From: CAYWNA01 sp964459305
Lineage (GTDB): Bacteria > Planctomycetota > Planctomycetia > Pirellulales > Pirellulaceae
Direction: 5' to 3'
NCBI GenBank assembly: GCA_964459305.1
Contig: CAYWNA010000041.1
Location: forward strand, 1-64,000
DNA length: 64,000 nucleotides
Position 1 is the first letter of the stretch. The number at the start of each line of letters is the position of its first letter. The notes beneath the pieces were generated by a model. That model saw only the letters and a program-made list of their open reading frames with translations, searched no databases and was not told the DNA's origin. Shown here one piece after another: positions 9,565-18,200 of the stretch. A program made the position numbers and the translations under genes.

Positions 9565-10341
9565 CTAGTTTTCGCTGTTGACGTTCGCGGACATTTCATC
9601 CGTCTCGCCGCTTCGGGCGATTTGGTCGCCGGAAGCGAGCTTGGCCCGCTCGATTTCCAGGCAACGTTGGTCTCCCTGCCATACTATGACCACATGCCGG
9701 GGTTGCACTTCTTTGAGGGTCAGGATCATTGTCTGCCCCGATTCTTCGCCAGTCTTCTGGCCGCCATCAACCGTTATTGGGATCGCATCGCCCTCTTGGT
9801 AAGCATTGCCATTGATAATCGCGGAGCTGCGCTTTCCAACAATCGTGCCTCCCAGCACTAGTTGCAGTTCCGCGAGGCCGACAGGCTCGCTATCGACTGC
9901 AGCCAACTGTGATTCTGATGCCTCTAGTTCCTCCTCGGAATCGTCCAGGATTTGTTGAATGAGAGCCTCCGGGTCATCGGCCTTCTCTCGCTGGAATGGA
10001 TCGCGCTGGCCATCCAACAGTCTCGCCGGTCTGGCGGCGAAATCCTGCGCCAACCATGCCACCACGGTTTGCCACTTGAAGCTCGCCGAACGTTTCTCTC
10101 CTTGTTGGCTCGCAGCGGATGTTGCCAGTGAGCCGGATAACGCCGGGGGCACCACGGGGTTCTGGGGCGCCGACGGGGCCACCACGAGGGTCTCAGATGC
10201 CTCAGTCGACCCGCCCGGCAACCAACTCCCGATAAGCGGTGCCCAGTACCAAATTGCCACTATCATGACCAAGCCCAGCACAGAACTCTTGGCAGGGCTC
10301 TTGGCCACTTCTCGCTTCAGTTTTTTACCTAGACCTTGCAT
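9565..10341 (-). CDS. PilP/GspC-like inner-membrane pilus assembly protein
   Basis: A 258-residue protein with a short cytoplasmic N-terminus, one membrane helix (SVLGLVMIVAIWYWAPLIGS), a low-complexity linker and a C-terminal beta domain (LQLVLGGTIVGKRSSAIING; VQPRHVVIVWQGDQ). That domain resembles the homology region of GspC and PilP, which links the inner-membrane platform to the secretin. Its position between the PilO-like gene and the secretin gene matches the PilMNOPQ order of type IV pilus operons. Sequence similarity is fold-level, so the name is an assignment by architecture and context. Confidence 0.7.
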   Translation of the reverse strand: MQGLGKKLKREVAKSPAKSSVLGLVMIVAIWYWAPLIGSWLPGGSTEASETLVVAPSAPQNPVVPPALSGSLATSAASQQGEKRSASFKWQTVVAWLAQDFAARPARLLDGQRDPFQREKADDPEALIQQILDDSEEELEASESQLAAVDSEPVGLAELQLVLGGTIVGKRSSAIINGNAYQEGDAIPITVDGGQKTGEESGQTMILTLKEVQPRHVVIVWQGDQRCLEIERAKLASGDQIARSGETDEMSANVNSEN

Positions 10342-10424
10342 TTTCCCAGGTATTGCAGCATCCCGAGGCCGCCGCTACGCGGTTCGGTCCGCCTCCTCTT
10401 GTATCGGTTGTCTGTGTGATCGAT

Positions 10425-10973
10425 CTAATCGGAATTACCCCGATTATCCGCAAAAATTACCAACGTCATCTCACAGCTCAGTCGGTTGGTATCCTCGTCG
10501 GCCACCTGCAGTTGCAGATCGTCGAGCCACAAGGGGATGGGCAACCGTTCGAGCCGCCCCAAGAAATCGAATATCTGTGAGAAACTCCCTTCGGTGACCA
10601 TTATGGCCGTTGATCGCCTGATCAGCGATTGCTCATCGTCGGGCTTCCGGGGCTGAAAACTCTGCGTGACCGCCCCCGAGTTCTTCGCCTCGCTGGCTAT
10701 TCTGCCGAAGACTGACACAGGCTCTGCGTCGGTCGGAACACTGCCTACGCGAGCGTCCACATAGGCGCGGGCCGCCTCCAGGTCGTGCTCTATGCTGACG
10801 ATGTGCGCGTCTGCGTGCTGATTCTGCAGGATGAACAGTTCACGGGTCTCCAACTCGGTGCGCAGCTTGGCGATCGCCTGCTCGCGCGGCAAGAACACGA
10901 AAGCGACGGAGCTTATGACCGCCAGACCCAACAGCAGGAAAATCAACACACGGACTAGTTTGGGATTCTTCAT
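10425..10973 (-). CDS. PilO/GspM-like pilus alignment protein
   Basis: A 182-residue bitopic membrane protein: one N-terminal helix (VRVLIFLLLGLAVISSVAFV), a coiled-coil segment rich in Glu and Arg (about residues 30-75), and a small alpha/beta domain ending WLDDLQLQVA...CEMTLVIFA. This is the PilO layout, in which the periplasmic domain dimerises with PilN. The start overlaps the stop of the PilN-like gene by 4 bases (ATGA type), so the two are translationally coupled. Confidence 0.78.
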   Translation of the reverse strand: MKNPKLVRVLIFLLLGLAVISSVAFVFLPREQAIAKLRTELETRELFILQNQHADAHIVSIEHDLEAARAYVDARVGSVPTDAEPVSVFGRIASEAKNSGAVTQSFQPRKPDDEQSLIRRSTAIMVTEGSFSQIFDFLGRLERLPIPLWLDDLQLQVADEDTNRLSCEMTLVIFADNRGNSD

Positions 10974-11707
10974 GATTGACTCGCTAGTCTCTCCGCAGGC
11001 GGCCCTTCGGGGCCATTCGGCTGGCCGTACCCCGGCAACAGTTCCAGTCGTATCTCGAACGTCGATGCTCCAGGCGTAAGGTCGTCCTGCAGCGAGTCCA
11101 ACGATTCCAGATCTACTTTGGTGAACAATCGCGAGTTGCTCAGGTCCGCAATCGAGCGGTGCAATGTCGGATTGTCAGTGGCGATACCCCGGACTCGGAC
11201 GATGGTGTGAGCCCGGTCGATCTCGCTGCGCAGTTGCTTGAGGATTTGTCGTAGGCTCGGAGGTTTTGGATCCTTCTCGTCGTCTTTCTGAACGGTGGCG
11301 GGTCGCCGACGGCCGCGTTGTACGTTCAGATCATCCTCAGGCTGTTCACGCAGTATGGTCACTTCAGAGAGAGTCACTTCGGGTGGCAGATTTTCGATCA
11401 GAGCGGCCAGGATCTGGGTGCGCGGCCATGGATGCTGCAGATACGTGTAGAACTCAGCAACATCGCTCGACTCGGCCAGTTGAGCCTTGAGCTCGGCAAG
11501 GCGTTCGTTCGCTGCGTTGGCCTGTTCGAACGGTATCCGCACTATGTCGTGGCGCCGTTGTACGGATCTTCGCTCCAGGTGTTGCAGCGCCGTCACGATG
11601 CCGACCACGCCAGCGAAGATCGCGAGCAAAATCGCCAGCCAGAGTTGCCATCGGCGATCGGCAGCCTGGCGGTGGTAGTCATTGGGTAAGAAATCGACAC
11701 TACTCAT
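10970..11707 (-). CDS. PilN-like pilus assembly protein
   Basis: A 245-residue protein starting MSSVDFLPNDYHRQAADRRW; the INLLP-like short cytoplasmic tail (here DFLPNDY) is what PilN uses to contact PilM. One membrane helix follows (LWLAILLAIFAGVVGIVTAL), then a coiled coil and a periplasmic ferredoxin-like domain with the ENLPPEVTLSEVTI signature. The stop overlaps the PilO-like gene and the start overlaps the PilM gene by 8 bases. With its neighbours it forms the inner-membrane alignment complex. Confidence 0.82.
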   Translation of the reverse strand: MSSVDFLPNDYHRQAADRRWQLWLAILLAIFAGVVGIVTALQHLERRSVQRRHDIVRIPFEQANAANERLAELKAQLAESSDVAEFYTYLQHPWPRTQILAALIENLPPEVTLSEVTILREQPEDDLNVQRGRRRPATVQKDDEKDPKPPSLRQILKQLRSEIDRAHTIVRVRGIATDNPTLHRSIADLSNSRLFTKVDLESLDSLQDDLTPGASTFEIRLELLPGYGQPNGPEGPPAERLASQS

Positions 11708-12785
11708 GGGACCGACTCACTTTGGATCGATTCAAATCATGTGCCGCCAACCCCACTGCAATATCCCATTGGGATAGTGGGTGCATTTGGCGGTCTACCG
11801 AATATCGTCGTAACGGTTCACTCATCAGGCACGGTACGTTCGAGCGTGCTTGCAGCGACTCGGACAGAGACTGTGTAGCTTCACCACCGCTCAAAACCAT
11901 GCGACAGACAGGCTGGCCGCGAAAGGTTACGCTGTGGTATCGAGAGCACAACGATATTTCATTGGCAAGTCTCTCGACCACAGGCCGGATCGCTTGTGCA
12001 ATGCCACGTGAGACCTCCGGGTCCTGAAGCTCCTTTCGTCGGTCGCCGTTGTGTCGCCGGAGTGCGGATGCTTCGGCCGCACTCATCCTCAGCCGGGCCG
12101 CAACCGCGTCGTCCATTTGTTTGCCGCCACTCTGGATGTACTTCACAAATAGGATGCGACGGCCATGAGCGATGATGACAACCGAGTTCGAATGCCCCAC
12201 GTGGACGAACATAACGCGACGATCCTGGTCCTCGTCGCGGTTGAATTGCAGCGAGTAGCTCTTGACGATCGCGTTGGGCTCGATGTCAACGGCAACCGGA
12301 CGCAACCGGGAGTTCTCGATCGTGTCCAGCAACCTGCGCAAAACGGGACGGTGACAGGCCGTCACGATCACTTCGCGCAATGAGTTGTCGCTCTGGCGAA
12401 CTTCGCCGGCGTCGAGGAAGCGGATTTCTGCTTCTTCTGCAGGGAATGGCAGTCGCTCGGCGCTTTCTTGCTCGACAAGGGCGTCGAGTTCTTCGCCGGG
12501 GCGTGGTGGTAGGCGCAGGTTCTGCACGAAGACGTGTTCGTGATTCAAACACACCACGGCCTCTCGCCCGCGAAAACGGCGTCCCTCGCGGATGCGAAGG
12601 AGGGCTTCGGTGACCTGCTCCAACCGTTCCTCGGGAGAAAGCTCATCGAACGACGCGGGGAAATCCCACCTGGCTGCCTCCACCAAGCGGGAGAAATCGG
12701 GCGCCAGTTGCACCAGCTTTACGGAACGGGAACCGATGTCGATCCCGATCGGTCCGTGGCGTCGTCTGGTGGGCCAAACAACCAT
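11700..12785 (-). CDS. PilM-like actin-fold pilus assembly protein
   Basis: A cytoplasmic protein of about 361 residues with the actin-like/FtsA-like fold of PilM. The phosphate-1 motif is GIDIGSRSVKLVQL near the N-terminus, followed by EQESAERLPFPAEEAEIRFL, the usual PilM segment. A late glycine motif is MVLSGGEATQSLSE. PilM binds ATP and the N-terminal tail of PilN. ATG at 12785 is chosen because the fold begins right after it. The frame stays open to a GTG at 12860, but that start lies in the loop of a perfect inverted repeat and would add residues atypical of the family. The gene opens the PilM-N-O-P-secretin half of the operon. Confidence 0.85.
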   Translation of the reverse strand: MVVWPTRRRHGPIGIDIGSRSVKLVQLAPDFSRLVEAARWDFPASFDELSPEERLEQVTEALLRIREGRRFRGREAVVCLNHEHVFVQNLRLPPRPGEELDALVEQESAERLPFPAEEAEIRFLDAGEVRQSDNSLREVIVTACHRPVLRRLLDTIENSRLRPVAVDIEPNAIVKSYSLQFNRDEDQDRRVMFVHVGHSNSVVIIAHGRRILFVKYIQSGGKQMDDAVAARLRMSAAEASALRRHNGDRRKELQDPEVSRGIAQAIRPVVERLANEISLCSRYHSVTFRGQPVCRMVLSGGEATQSLSESLQARSNVPCLMSEPLRRYSVDRQMHPLSQWDIAVGLAAHDLNRSKVSRSHE

Positions 12786-12822
12786 GTTAGCCAAGCCTCG
12801 GGTGCTCTCGTATTTGTGAACA

Positions 12823-12880
12823 GGCCTGACGGAACGCTTGAAGTAGAACCAAAGCAGCACACTCTTGGTTCCGTCAGGCC
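12823..12880. promoter_or_regulatory. 13-bp perfect inverted repeat just ahead of the PilM-like gene
   Basis: GGCCTGACGGAAC at 12823-12835 and GTTCCGTCAGGCC at 12868-12880 are exact reverse complements separated by 32 bases. The structure sits in the leader between the pseudopilin gene and the PilM start, on the operon transcript. It could form a hairpin that attenuates or processes the mRNA between the pseudopilin half and the PilM-Q half, or serve as an operator. No T-run follows, so it is not a classical terminator. Function is inference. Confidence 0.6.
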
Positions 12881-12947
12881 AAAGAGTATCGGCGGAAGTA
12901 TCTGCCGAAGCCGAACGCGGTCGATAATGGCAGTCGTCGCTCCCTAA

Positions 12948-13583
12948 TCAAGGAGCATACATGCCGTCATCTGGCATACCGTCGTCTGACATGCCGTCAT
13001 CTGAAGGATAGCTTGCGAATGAGGGATCCGCAGCTTGAAAACTGCCGATGGTAGGGAGGCCCGTGACCGGGGCGATGGACAACGAAATGTAACGGCGTCC
13101 AGGCCCCTCGCCAGAGGCGAGCCAAATGACGGTTGGTTCCGATTGTGTCGTCTCCCCCAACGGTCCGAATTCGACGTAGTCCACGGGTTCAGGCATCCCG
13201 GTCGAGCGATAGACTGTGTACAGCTCAACTAGCGGTCCCAGTCGGGGGAGTTCTTCTACATGCTGCGTCCACTGCGTTGGCGGATCGTCGGGGTCGCCGA
13301 ACAGCGACGGTGGCAGCGTATCCAATCGCGAGTTTGTACCCGTGTGCACCAATCGGTAGGAATTCCCGCCGATGTCAAAGGTGATGCGATAGCTGCTGCC
13401 GCCAGCTACAGCCAACTCGCGTGCGCGGTCCAGGTCGGCCGAGACAACTCTCGCCGTAGCGAGAAGTCCTTCATGAACGTTGGGCTGCATCTGCGAAATC
13501 ACGGCGCCCGCCAGAACCGCGACGATCGCAACAACCACCAGCAGTTCCACCAGCGTGTACCCCGCCCATCGATGGCGCGGCAT
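12948..13583 (-). CDS. Pseudopilin with type IV prepilin leader (GspH-like)
   Basis: About 211 residues. The leader MPRHRWAG is followed by the processing site G/YTLVELLVVVAIVAVLAGAV, with Glu at position 5 of the mature protein, as in type IV pseudopilins. A C-terminal globular part includes LARELAV-type helices and beta strands (YRITFDIGGNSYRLV) like GspH/FimT. ATG at 13583 gives a normal short leader. The frame continues to an ATG at 13757 that overlaps the preceding gene by 8 bases, but that version translates a palindromic intergenic repeat. The C-terminus carries a short repetitive DDGMSDDGMPDDGM tail, encoded by imperfect 15-18-base repeats. Confidence 0.75.
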   Translation of the reverse strand: MPRHRWAGYTLVELLVVVAIVAVLAGAVISQMQPNVHEGLLATARVVSADLDRARELAVAGGSSYRITFDIGGNSYRLVHTGTNSRLDTLPPSLFGDPDDPPTQWTQHVEELPRLGPLVELYTVYRSTGMPEPVDYVEFGPLGETTQSEPTVIWLASGEGPGRRYISLSIAPVTGLPTIGSFQAADPSFASYPSDDGMSDDGMPDDGMYAP

Positions 13584-13626
13584 CCCGCTGCGATGCGTCG
13601 CTTCCAAGCAGCCGATGCATGCGCTG

Positions 13627-13701
13627 GTTCGTAGTACCGCCTTCAGGCGGTACAGATGCGAAAAAAGCCGAAGAAGGCCGCCTAAAGGCGGGACTACGAA
13701 C
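13627..13701. repeat. Palindromic dispersed repeat (VVPPLGG type), copy 1
   Basis: Outer arms GTTCGTAGT and ACTACGAAC enclose two smaller palindromes, CCGCCTTCAGGCGG and CCGCCTAAAGGCGG. The whole element can fold as a long hairpin with two side stems. A related copy lies at 57825-57877. Translated leftward it yields the FVVPPLGG peptide that, from memory, recurs at N-termini of misannotated planctomycete proteins. It lies between a small membrane-protein gene and the pseudopilin gene within the operon. Confidence 0.8.
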
Positions 13702-13749
13702 GGCCTCTCATTCGATTTGTGCGTTGGCCTTGAGCAGCCAACCATTTTC

Positions 13750-13986
13750 CTACTCATTTTTCCCTGTTTGTCCGGCGATCTGTCGCAGCAACGAGTTTTG
13801 TTCCTTCAACAGCGTTCTGATCTCCTTCAACTCTCGAATCATCTCGGCCCGCTGCCCCACGGAGTTGCTGAATGGCTGACGCGTCTGTTGCGCGACAGCA
13901 TCGCTGCCCCTGTCGAAAACGAGAAAACTCGAGAGCACCACGCTCGCGGCGATCAAGAACGCCCAGCTAACTTTCGTCTTGCTCAT
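13750..13986 (-). CDS. Small membrane-anchored coiled-coil protein
   Basis: A 78-residue protein with an N-terminal hydrophobic helix (VSWAFLIAASVVLSSFLVF) and a C-terminal amphipathic coiled coil (REMIRELKEIRTLLKEQNSL-like, heptads of Leu and Ile). The ATG is preceded by AAAAAGGA at good spacing. It lies between the PilX-like gene and the pseudopilin gene and is co-directional, so it probably belongs to the same machine, perhaps as a small inner-membrane adaptor. I do not recognise a named family. Confidence 0.7.
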   Translation of the reverse strand: MSKTKVSWAFLIAASVVLSSFLVFDRGSDAVAQQTRQPFSNSVGQRAEMIRELKEIRTLLKEQNSLLRQIAGQTGKNE

Positions 13987-14006
13987 GGTATCCGTCCTTT
14001 TTGGGT

Positions 14007-15524
14007 TCAACCCTCGTCTCTCCAATCGATCACTTCCCATCGTAATCCACCATCATCCGGATGCGGCACGAACAACGGCTCCGTCCAATCATGCCAGTGG
14101 TGGACCACGCCGCTGGTATCGGGTTTTACCGTGACCACGGGATCCGGGGCAAGTCCTCTATGCTGTTCGACCCACTGCGGGAAGTACGGAATGGCGCTCT
14201 GGTCTTCAAACTGATTCAGGGCCGAGTTCCAGTTCAAGTCGTCCCACGTGTCGTGCTGTTGGAATTCGAGTTCGCCACAGACCAGTTTGCCGGCGAGATG
14301 GAATTGGATGTCCGTGTAGTTGGACAGGATTTCGTAGTCATCTCCCACATAGACCACACCCTGGACCGATCCGCTGGTGTGGTTGAATACGTAGAAATCG
14401 TCTTTGGCGGCGACCGCGGGTAACTCGTAAGTGTTGCTGTCGTCGACCAACGGTGGTATCTGTAGCGGCTCGAATGTGATATTGTCGCCGTCGACGTAAA
14501 CATCGGTGCCGCTGTCGGAGCCCCAGGTGAGCAGCAAACCTCGGACCGTCACATTGTCACGTACGCGCAGGGTTCCGCGGCGCGCGTAGACTCCCAAAGG
14601 ATTTGTCTCGGGGTCTGGCCCAAGTGTCGCGTTGCTCAAGGACGACGAAAGACTTTGCGGCTGGTATTCCTGGCCACCGGGATACAATCGATAGGTGGAT
14701 ATTTCACCGGGATGCGAGAATGGCGCCGAGCTACTCGCTGTGATATTGTTTACCGACAGATTCAGCTCGTTCACCAGAAGCGAGCGATCTGGGTTTCTGG
14801 AGAACGGCAAGTACAACGGGCCGTCAAACGGCCGGTGATCCGGATGACCCGCCGTTCGCATTGTTTCCAGGTCGCCGAGATATTGGCTCTTGGCATCACC
14901 GTCTGGATATCGATGACAGAGGCGCAGACGCCCCTGCAGATAGCTGGGGCCCTCGATGCGAACCGGCAGTTCATAGTCGACATTGCGGCTGGACCACTGA
15001 TACACGGTATATGGTACGACCTGCGACCAGCCGGACGGCGGATCAGCCAGCTTTCTCCGCACAAGCTGTACTACCACGCGCAACTGGTGGGTCGACTGTT
15101 GATTTGAATCCACGGTATCTTGGGCCAAGCCGGTGGAAAGCAGCGTAAGGCGGTAGGGGAACTCGGCGTAGTCTGGATGTGACGGAGTGAGCGACGCGTC
15201 GCCCGTCTCGATCGTAACCGAGTACGATTCGGAGTTACTGAGATTCCCGGTGACCGGCACGTCCACGCCTGCCCAGTCCGGTTCACTTATCGACCGCAGG
15301 GCGGCCTGGATCCCTGCCATGGCTGCCATCTTCGCACTGGACCGCCGCAGCGAATTGCTTTGGATTTGGACGCAGTTGACTTGCGTCCTGAGCATCGAAT
15401 ACGAAAGGGCCAGCGTGATGGATAGTAGCCCCAGCACAACAACCATCGCCATTCCCCGGCGCCCCGGTCGGCCACGGGCGGGTTCACACGACAGAAAGAC
15501 GTGTTTCGGTTGTCGTCTTGTCAT
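14007..15524 (-). CDS. PilX/GspK-like large minor pilin
   Basis: A 505-residue protein whose N-terminus (GRRGMAMVVVLGLLSITLAL) is the short basic leader plus hydrophobic helix typical of PilX/GspK-type minor pilins. Mature position 5 is not a Glu, as is usual for GspK-like tip proteins. The large soluble part is Ser/Thr/Asp-rich and beta-strand rich (VRGLLLTWGSDSGTDVYVDG; VVYVGDDYEIL), suggesting a beta-helix or adhesin-like domain. The start overlaps the stop of the GspJ-like gene by 4 bases. A tip or cargo-binding subunit is the likely role by analogy. Confidence 0.68.
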   Translation of the reverse strand: MTRRQPKHVFLSCEPARGRPGRRGMAMVVVLGLLSITLALSYSMLRTQVNCVQIQSNSLRRSSAKMAAMAGIQAALRSISEPDWAGVDVPVTGNLSNSESYSVTIETGDASLTPSHPDYAEFPYRLTLLSTGLAQDTVDSNQQSTHQLRVVVQLVRRKLADPPSGWSQVVPYTVYQWSSRNVDYELPVRIEGPSYLQGRLRLCHRYPDGDAKSQYLGDLETMRTAGHPDHRPFDGPLYLPFSRNPDRSLLVNELNLSVNNITASSSAPFSHPGEISTYRLYPGGQEYQPQSLSSSLSNATLGPDPETNPLGVYARRGTLRVRDNVTVRGLLLTWGSDSGTDVYVDGDNITFEPLQIPPLVDDSNTYELPAVAAKDDFYVFNHTSGSVQGVVYVGDDYEILSNYTDIQFHLAGKLVCGELEFQQHDTWDDLNWNSALNQFEDQSAIPYFPQWVEQHRGLAPDPVVTVKPDTSGVVHHWHDWTEPLFVPHPDDGGLRWEVIDWRDEG

Positions 15525-16333
15525 TGGTGCAACGCGAAATATTTGGAGGCCGACCCCACGAAAGGCATCACAATCTCGTCGGATGAACCATCTTCATCGT
15601 TGATCGTCAACTGAAGTTCGATGCCACATCGTGCCTGTCGCAGTCCGGTACGTCGACTGTGTATCCCCTGCGCCCATGTAAGGTCTTCCCACGCCAGGGA
15701 GCCGCCTTGATATTCACTCCACTCCTGCTCGGACGGCCGTAACGCCACGTCAAATCGCACGGCTCCGCGCCGGCCGTAACCTCCGTCCGTCGCAGTTTCG
15801 CGCAAGCGGTCGGTCAGTTCCGTCTTGTTTGCCGAACCGCCGTACTTGATCCAGCCCAAGTACATGCGCCATGTCGAAACATCGGTCAACGGCGGTGCGG
15901 GATAAGGAAAGTTGGGAATCGTGATTTCCAGCAAGCGATTCGGAAAATATCGATCGGGGCAGTAGATCACCAGTTCGCTCAAGAGCGGTCTGCCGTCCGG
16001 ATTGGCTACGGTAATATCACCCCGCCAGACAACCAGCGTCTCGGGAAACTCCCAGGATCCAACGGTGTCGCTGAACGCGACGCAGCCGGGGAATTGCTCG
16101 TTGGCAGTGGATTCACTCGCGGTTCGCTCGATGCGTTGAATCGCCACGCGAGCGTGCTGCGTAACCGTTCCCACACCCTCGTTGTGTTCGCTGTTCTGCT
16201 GCACAGCCATTGCCAGCGCGCTGATCACCGCAGCGAACAGCGCCATCACCGCCGATGCCAGCAGCAACTCGAGCAACGTCAACCCACGGCGATGCGTGCT
16301 TGCGGGATTTGTGCTACGCCGGTGGCGGAACAT
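15521..16333 (-). CDS. Pseudopilin, GspJ-like
   Basis: About 270 residues. A basic leader ending in STHRRG is followed by LTLLELLLASAVMALFAAVI, with Glu at mature position 5. The soluble domain has GspJ-like features (a long alpha helix, then ERTASESTANEQFPGCVAF and an IQLQLTINDEDG-type strand near the end). ATG at 16333 is used; the frame continues to 16396, which would lengthen the leader. It overlaps the preceding pseudopilin gene by 20 bases and the following PilX-like gene by 4. Pseudopilins of this type form the tip complex of a type II secretion or pilus filament. Confidence 0.78.
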   Translation of the reverse strand: MFRHRRSTNPASTHRRGLTLLELLLASAVMALFAAVISALAMAVQQNSEHNEGVGTVTQHARVAIQRIERTASESTANEQFPGCVAFSDTVGSWEFPETLVVWRGDITVANPDGRPLLSELVIYCPDRYFPNRLLEITIPNFPYPAPPLTDVSTWRMYLGWIKYGGSANKTELTDRLRETATDGGYGRRGAVRFDVALRPSEQEWSEYQGGSLAWEDLTWAQGIHSRRTGLRQARCGIELQLTINDEDGSSDEIVMPFVGSASKYFALHQ

Positions 16334-16910
16334 AGGCAAATACCTGTCGAAGTCGGACCAATTCGGTTGTCGAGCGGTCGAAGTTGATCCGTTCAATGCG
16401 GACCTCGACGGCTCGGTGGACGCTGGTCTGTCCGGGGGCGAGCCGAGACGAAGGATCGCCGTCGTCGACGTAGTACACTTCGATCACTTGCCGGAACTTG
16501 TCAAAAAACGAATCGGCGCGCAGGTTCGGATGCCGCCGACCGCCGCTTCCATCCCCTTCGCCCAATGGCACTCCCCACATATCCACGGCACCCTCGGCGA
16601 CATATCCGTTGTAGTCGCCGGTTTCGTTGAACCGTTCACGACCGTTACCACCCGACTCGTAGCCGTTGGGCCCGAGCGGGTAGGCCCTGGGGCTGTTTTC
16701 GGGCGAATGGTAGGGCTGCCCCAGCACTTCGTCGATCAGTTGCTGAGCCAGGCCCATGGCAATCGTCTGTTCCATTGCGTCCGTACGCGACTGCACGGTC
16801 GTCTGCGCGGCCAGAAGCAGCACCGAAGCGGACATGGCGATGATGACGAGCGACACCATCGCCTCGATCAGTGTGAAGCCTGCTCGCCGAACTGCTGTTA
16901 CTGGTCGCAC
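16314..16910 (-). CDS. Pseudopilin, GspI/PilV-like
   Basis: About 198 residues. The leader RPVTAVRRAG is followed by FTLIEAMVSLVIIAMSASVL, the canonical prepilin processing site with Glu5. The C-terminal domain is small, with IEVYYVDDGD and VRIERINFDRST strands. A GTG at 16910, with GGAG 8 bases upstream, gives a short leader. The frame remains open to an ATG at 17015, but that leader would be about 45 residues and atypical. It is the first of three pseudopilin genes in the leftward operon. Confidence 0.75.
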   Translation of the reverse strand: MRPVTAVRRAGFTLIEAMVSLVIIAMSASVLLLAAQTTVQSRTDAMEQTIAMGLAQQLIDEVLGQPYHSPENSPRAYPLGPNGYESGGNGRERFNETGDYNGYVAEGAVDMWGVPLGEGDGSGGRRHPNLRADSFFDKFRQVIEVYYVDDGDPSSRLAPGQTSVHRAVEVRIERINFDRSTTELVRLRQVFAYVPPPA

Positions 16911-17123
16911 GATCGTCACTCCACGATCTGGTGGCGCAGTAGAGAAGAAACATGGCAGGGACCCCTCGTGTATCCTAGCGCCCTCTGCCGCGTGGGTACC
17001 CAACGGGCCAATCAAAGACGATAACCCAAGTTAAACCTAGGTCATCAGGATACGAAGTCAAACGGCCTTGCGGCGTCGAGGGGGCACCCCGCAGGGTGCG
17101 ATTTCCAGTCGGATCGGCTTGAC

Positions 17124-18044
17124 TCAGGGCTTCTCGTCGGGACGGATCCACTTGCCATCCCGATAGAGGCACTCGCGCGGGTCGATTTCCGTGAGTGTCT
17201 CCAGCCGAAGCGAAGGCACAGGGGCTGTTCCCTCGCGTTCCACAATGTGCGACCAGGGCTCTATCTCCGGTTTCGACTTTTCGGTGGCCCTATCTTCCCG
17301 ATCGGAGAGCATCATTTCCAATACCAATACCTTGCGTAGAGTCTCGGCGGGTACCTCTTTTTCCAATTGCGTGAATTCCTCGTAAGTGAGCACGTCTGAG
17401 TACCGCTCGAGTGTCTCCATGACAATCGGCCGCTTCGCCAGCGTCATCGCCGTTCGGTGCTGGCCACGTCGCAAAGCTTTCAACGCCTTGAGCAGAACGT
17501 CTCGGCCGCCATCGTCTACCCGACTGGCATGGGCAGTAGTGGTCGAAATCTTCAGCAAGCTGCGATCGTGGTTGGGATCAACCAGGTAGGCCATTGCGCG
17601 GAATTTCTGCTCCTCGTTCGAGTGGCGGGCCAACGCGACCATGCCCAACAGGCAACTGCGGCCCAGCTTTTCTGGATCAAGATGCGCGGCGATCAAATAC
17701 AGTCTCAGGCTGGTGGCACGCGCATCGGGGTCTTTACGCTTCTCCGCCAATTCTTCCGCGTAGTCGCGATAGTCCTCTGGCTTGTCCGGACTGAGGCCTT
17801 CCAGTCGCTCCTTCGAGACGGCGATCAAGATATCGTCGATCTGCGAGCGCAACAGGTCGCGCCGTCGAGTCTGGCCGTTTGGGAGTTCTTCCCGGATGAC
17901 CACCAGCTTTTCGTCCTGGCGGACAAGGTAGCCAACAGTCGGTACATCGCTGCCTTTCTCAAAGACGATCACTGCCCAGGCCGGAACGGTCCAAGGGCAA
18001 AGCAAACAAGCGATAACTAAAACCATCACCGGCCGATGCATCAT
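17124..18044 (-). CDS. Exported hypothetical protein at the head of the pilus operon
   Basis: About 306 residues. A signal peptide (PVMVLVIACLLCPWTVPAWA) is followed by a small beta domain (VGYLVRQDEKLVVIREEL) and then a helical region with TPR-like periodicity. AGGA lies 8 bases before the ATG at 18044; the frame extends to 18119 without a better site. It is co-directional with the pseudopilin genes but separated from them by about 210 bases, so it may be in a separate transcript. I do not recognise a family. A periplasmic accessory role is possible by context only. Confidence 0.7.
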   Translation of the reverse strand: MMHRPVMVLVIACLLCPWTVPAWAVIVFEKGSDVPTVGYLVRQDEKLVVIREELPNGQTRRRDLLRSQIDDILIAVSKERLEGLSPDKPEDYRDYAEELAEKRKDPDARATSLRLYLIAAHLDPEKLGRSCLLGMVALARHSNEEQKFRAMAYLVDPNHDRSLLKISTTTAHASRVDDGGRDVLLKALKALRRGQHRTAMTLAKRPIVMETLERYSDVLTYEEFTQLEKEVPAETLRKVLVLEMMLSDREDRATEKSKPEIEPWSHIVEREGTAPVPSLRLETLTEIDPRECLYRDGKWIRPDEKP

Positions 18045-18200
18045 CGAATCAATCCTGCAAATAGCATAACCATGTGTGTGGCCCTTCGCGGCCAGAAACT
18101 CGGACGCGATGCGGACCATGGCATTTCTCTATTCTACGCAATGCGGTGCCTGATGGGGACCGTTGGGAGACGCACGACGTGGCGCACTACTAACGACGAA

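Noticed and set aside
18136..18150. Sigma-54-like GGCAC ... TTGC on the minus strand upstream of the pilus operon
   Set aside because: The two elements are 4 bases apart instead of 5, giving a one-base-short spacing that sigma-54 promoters do not normally tolerate.
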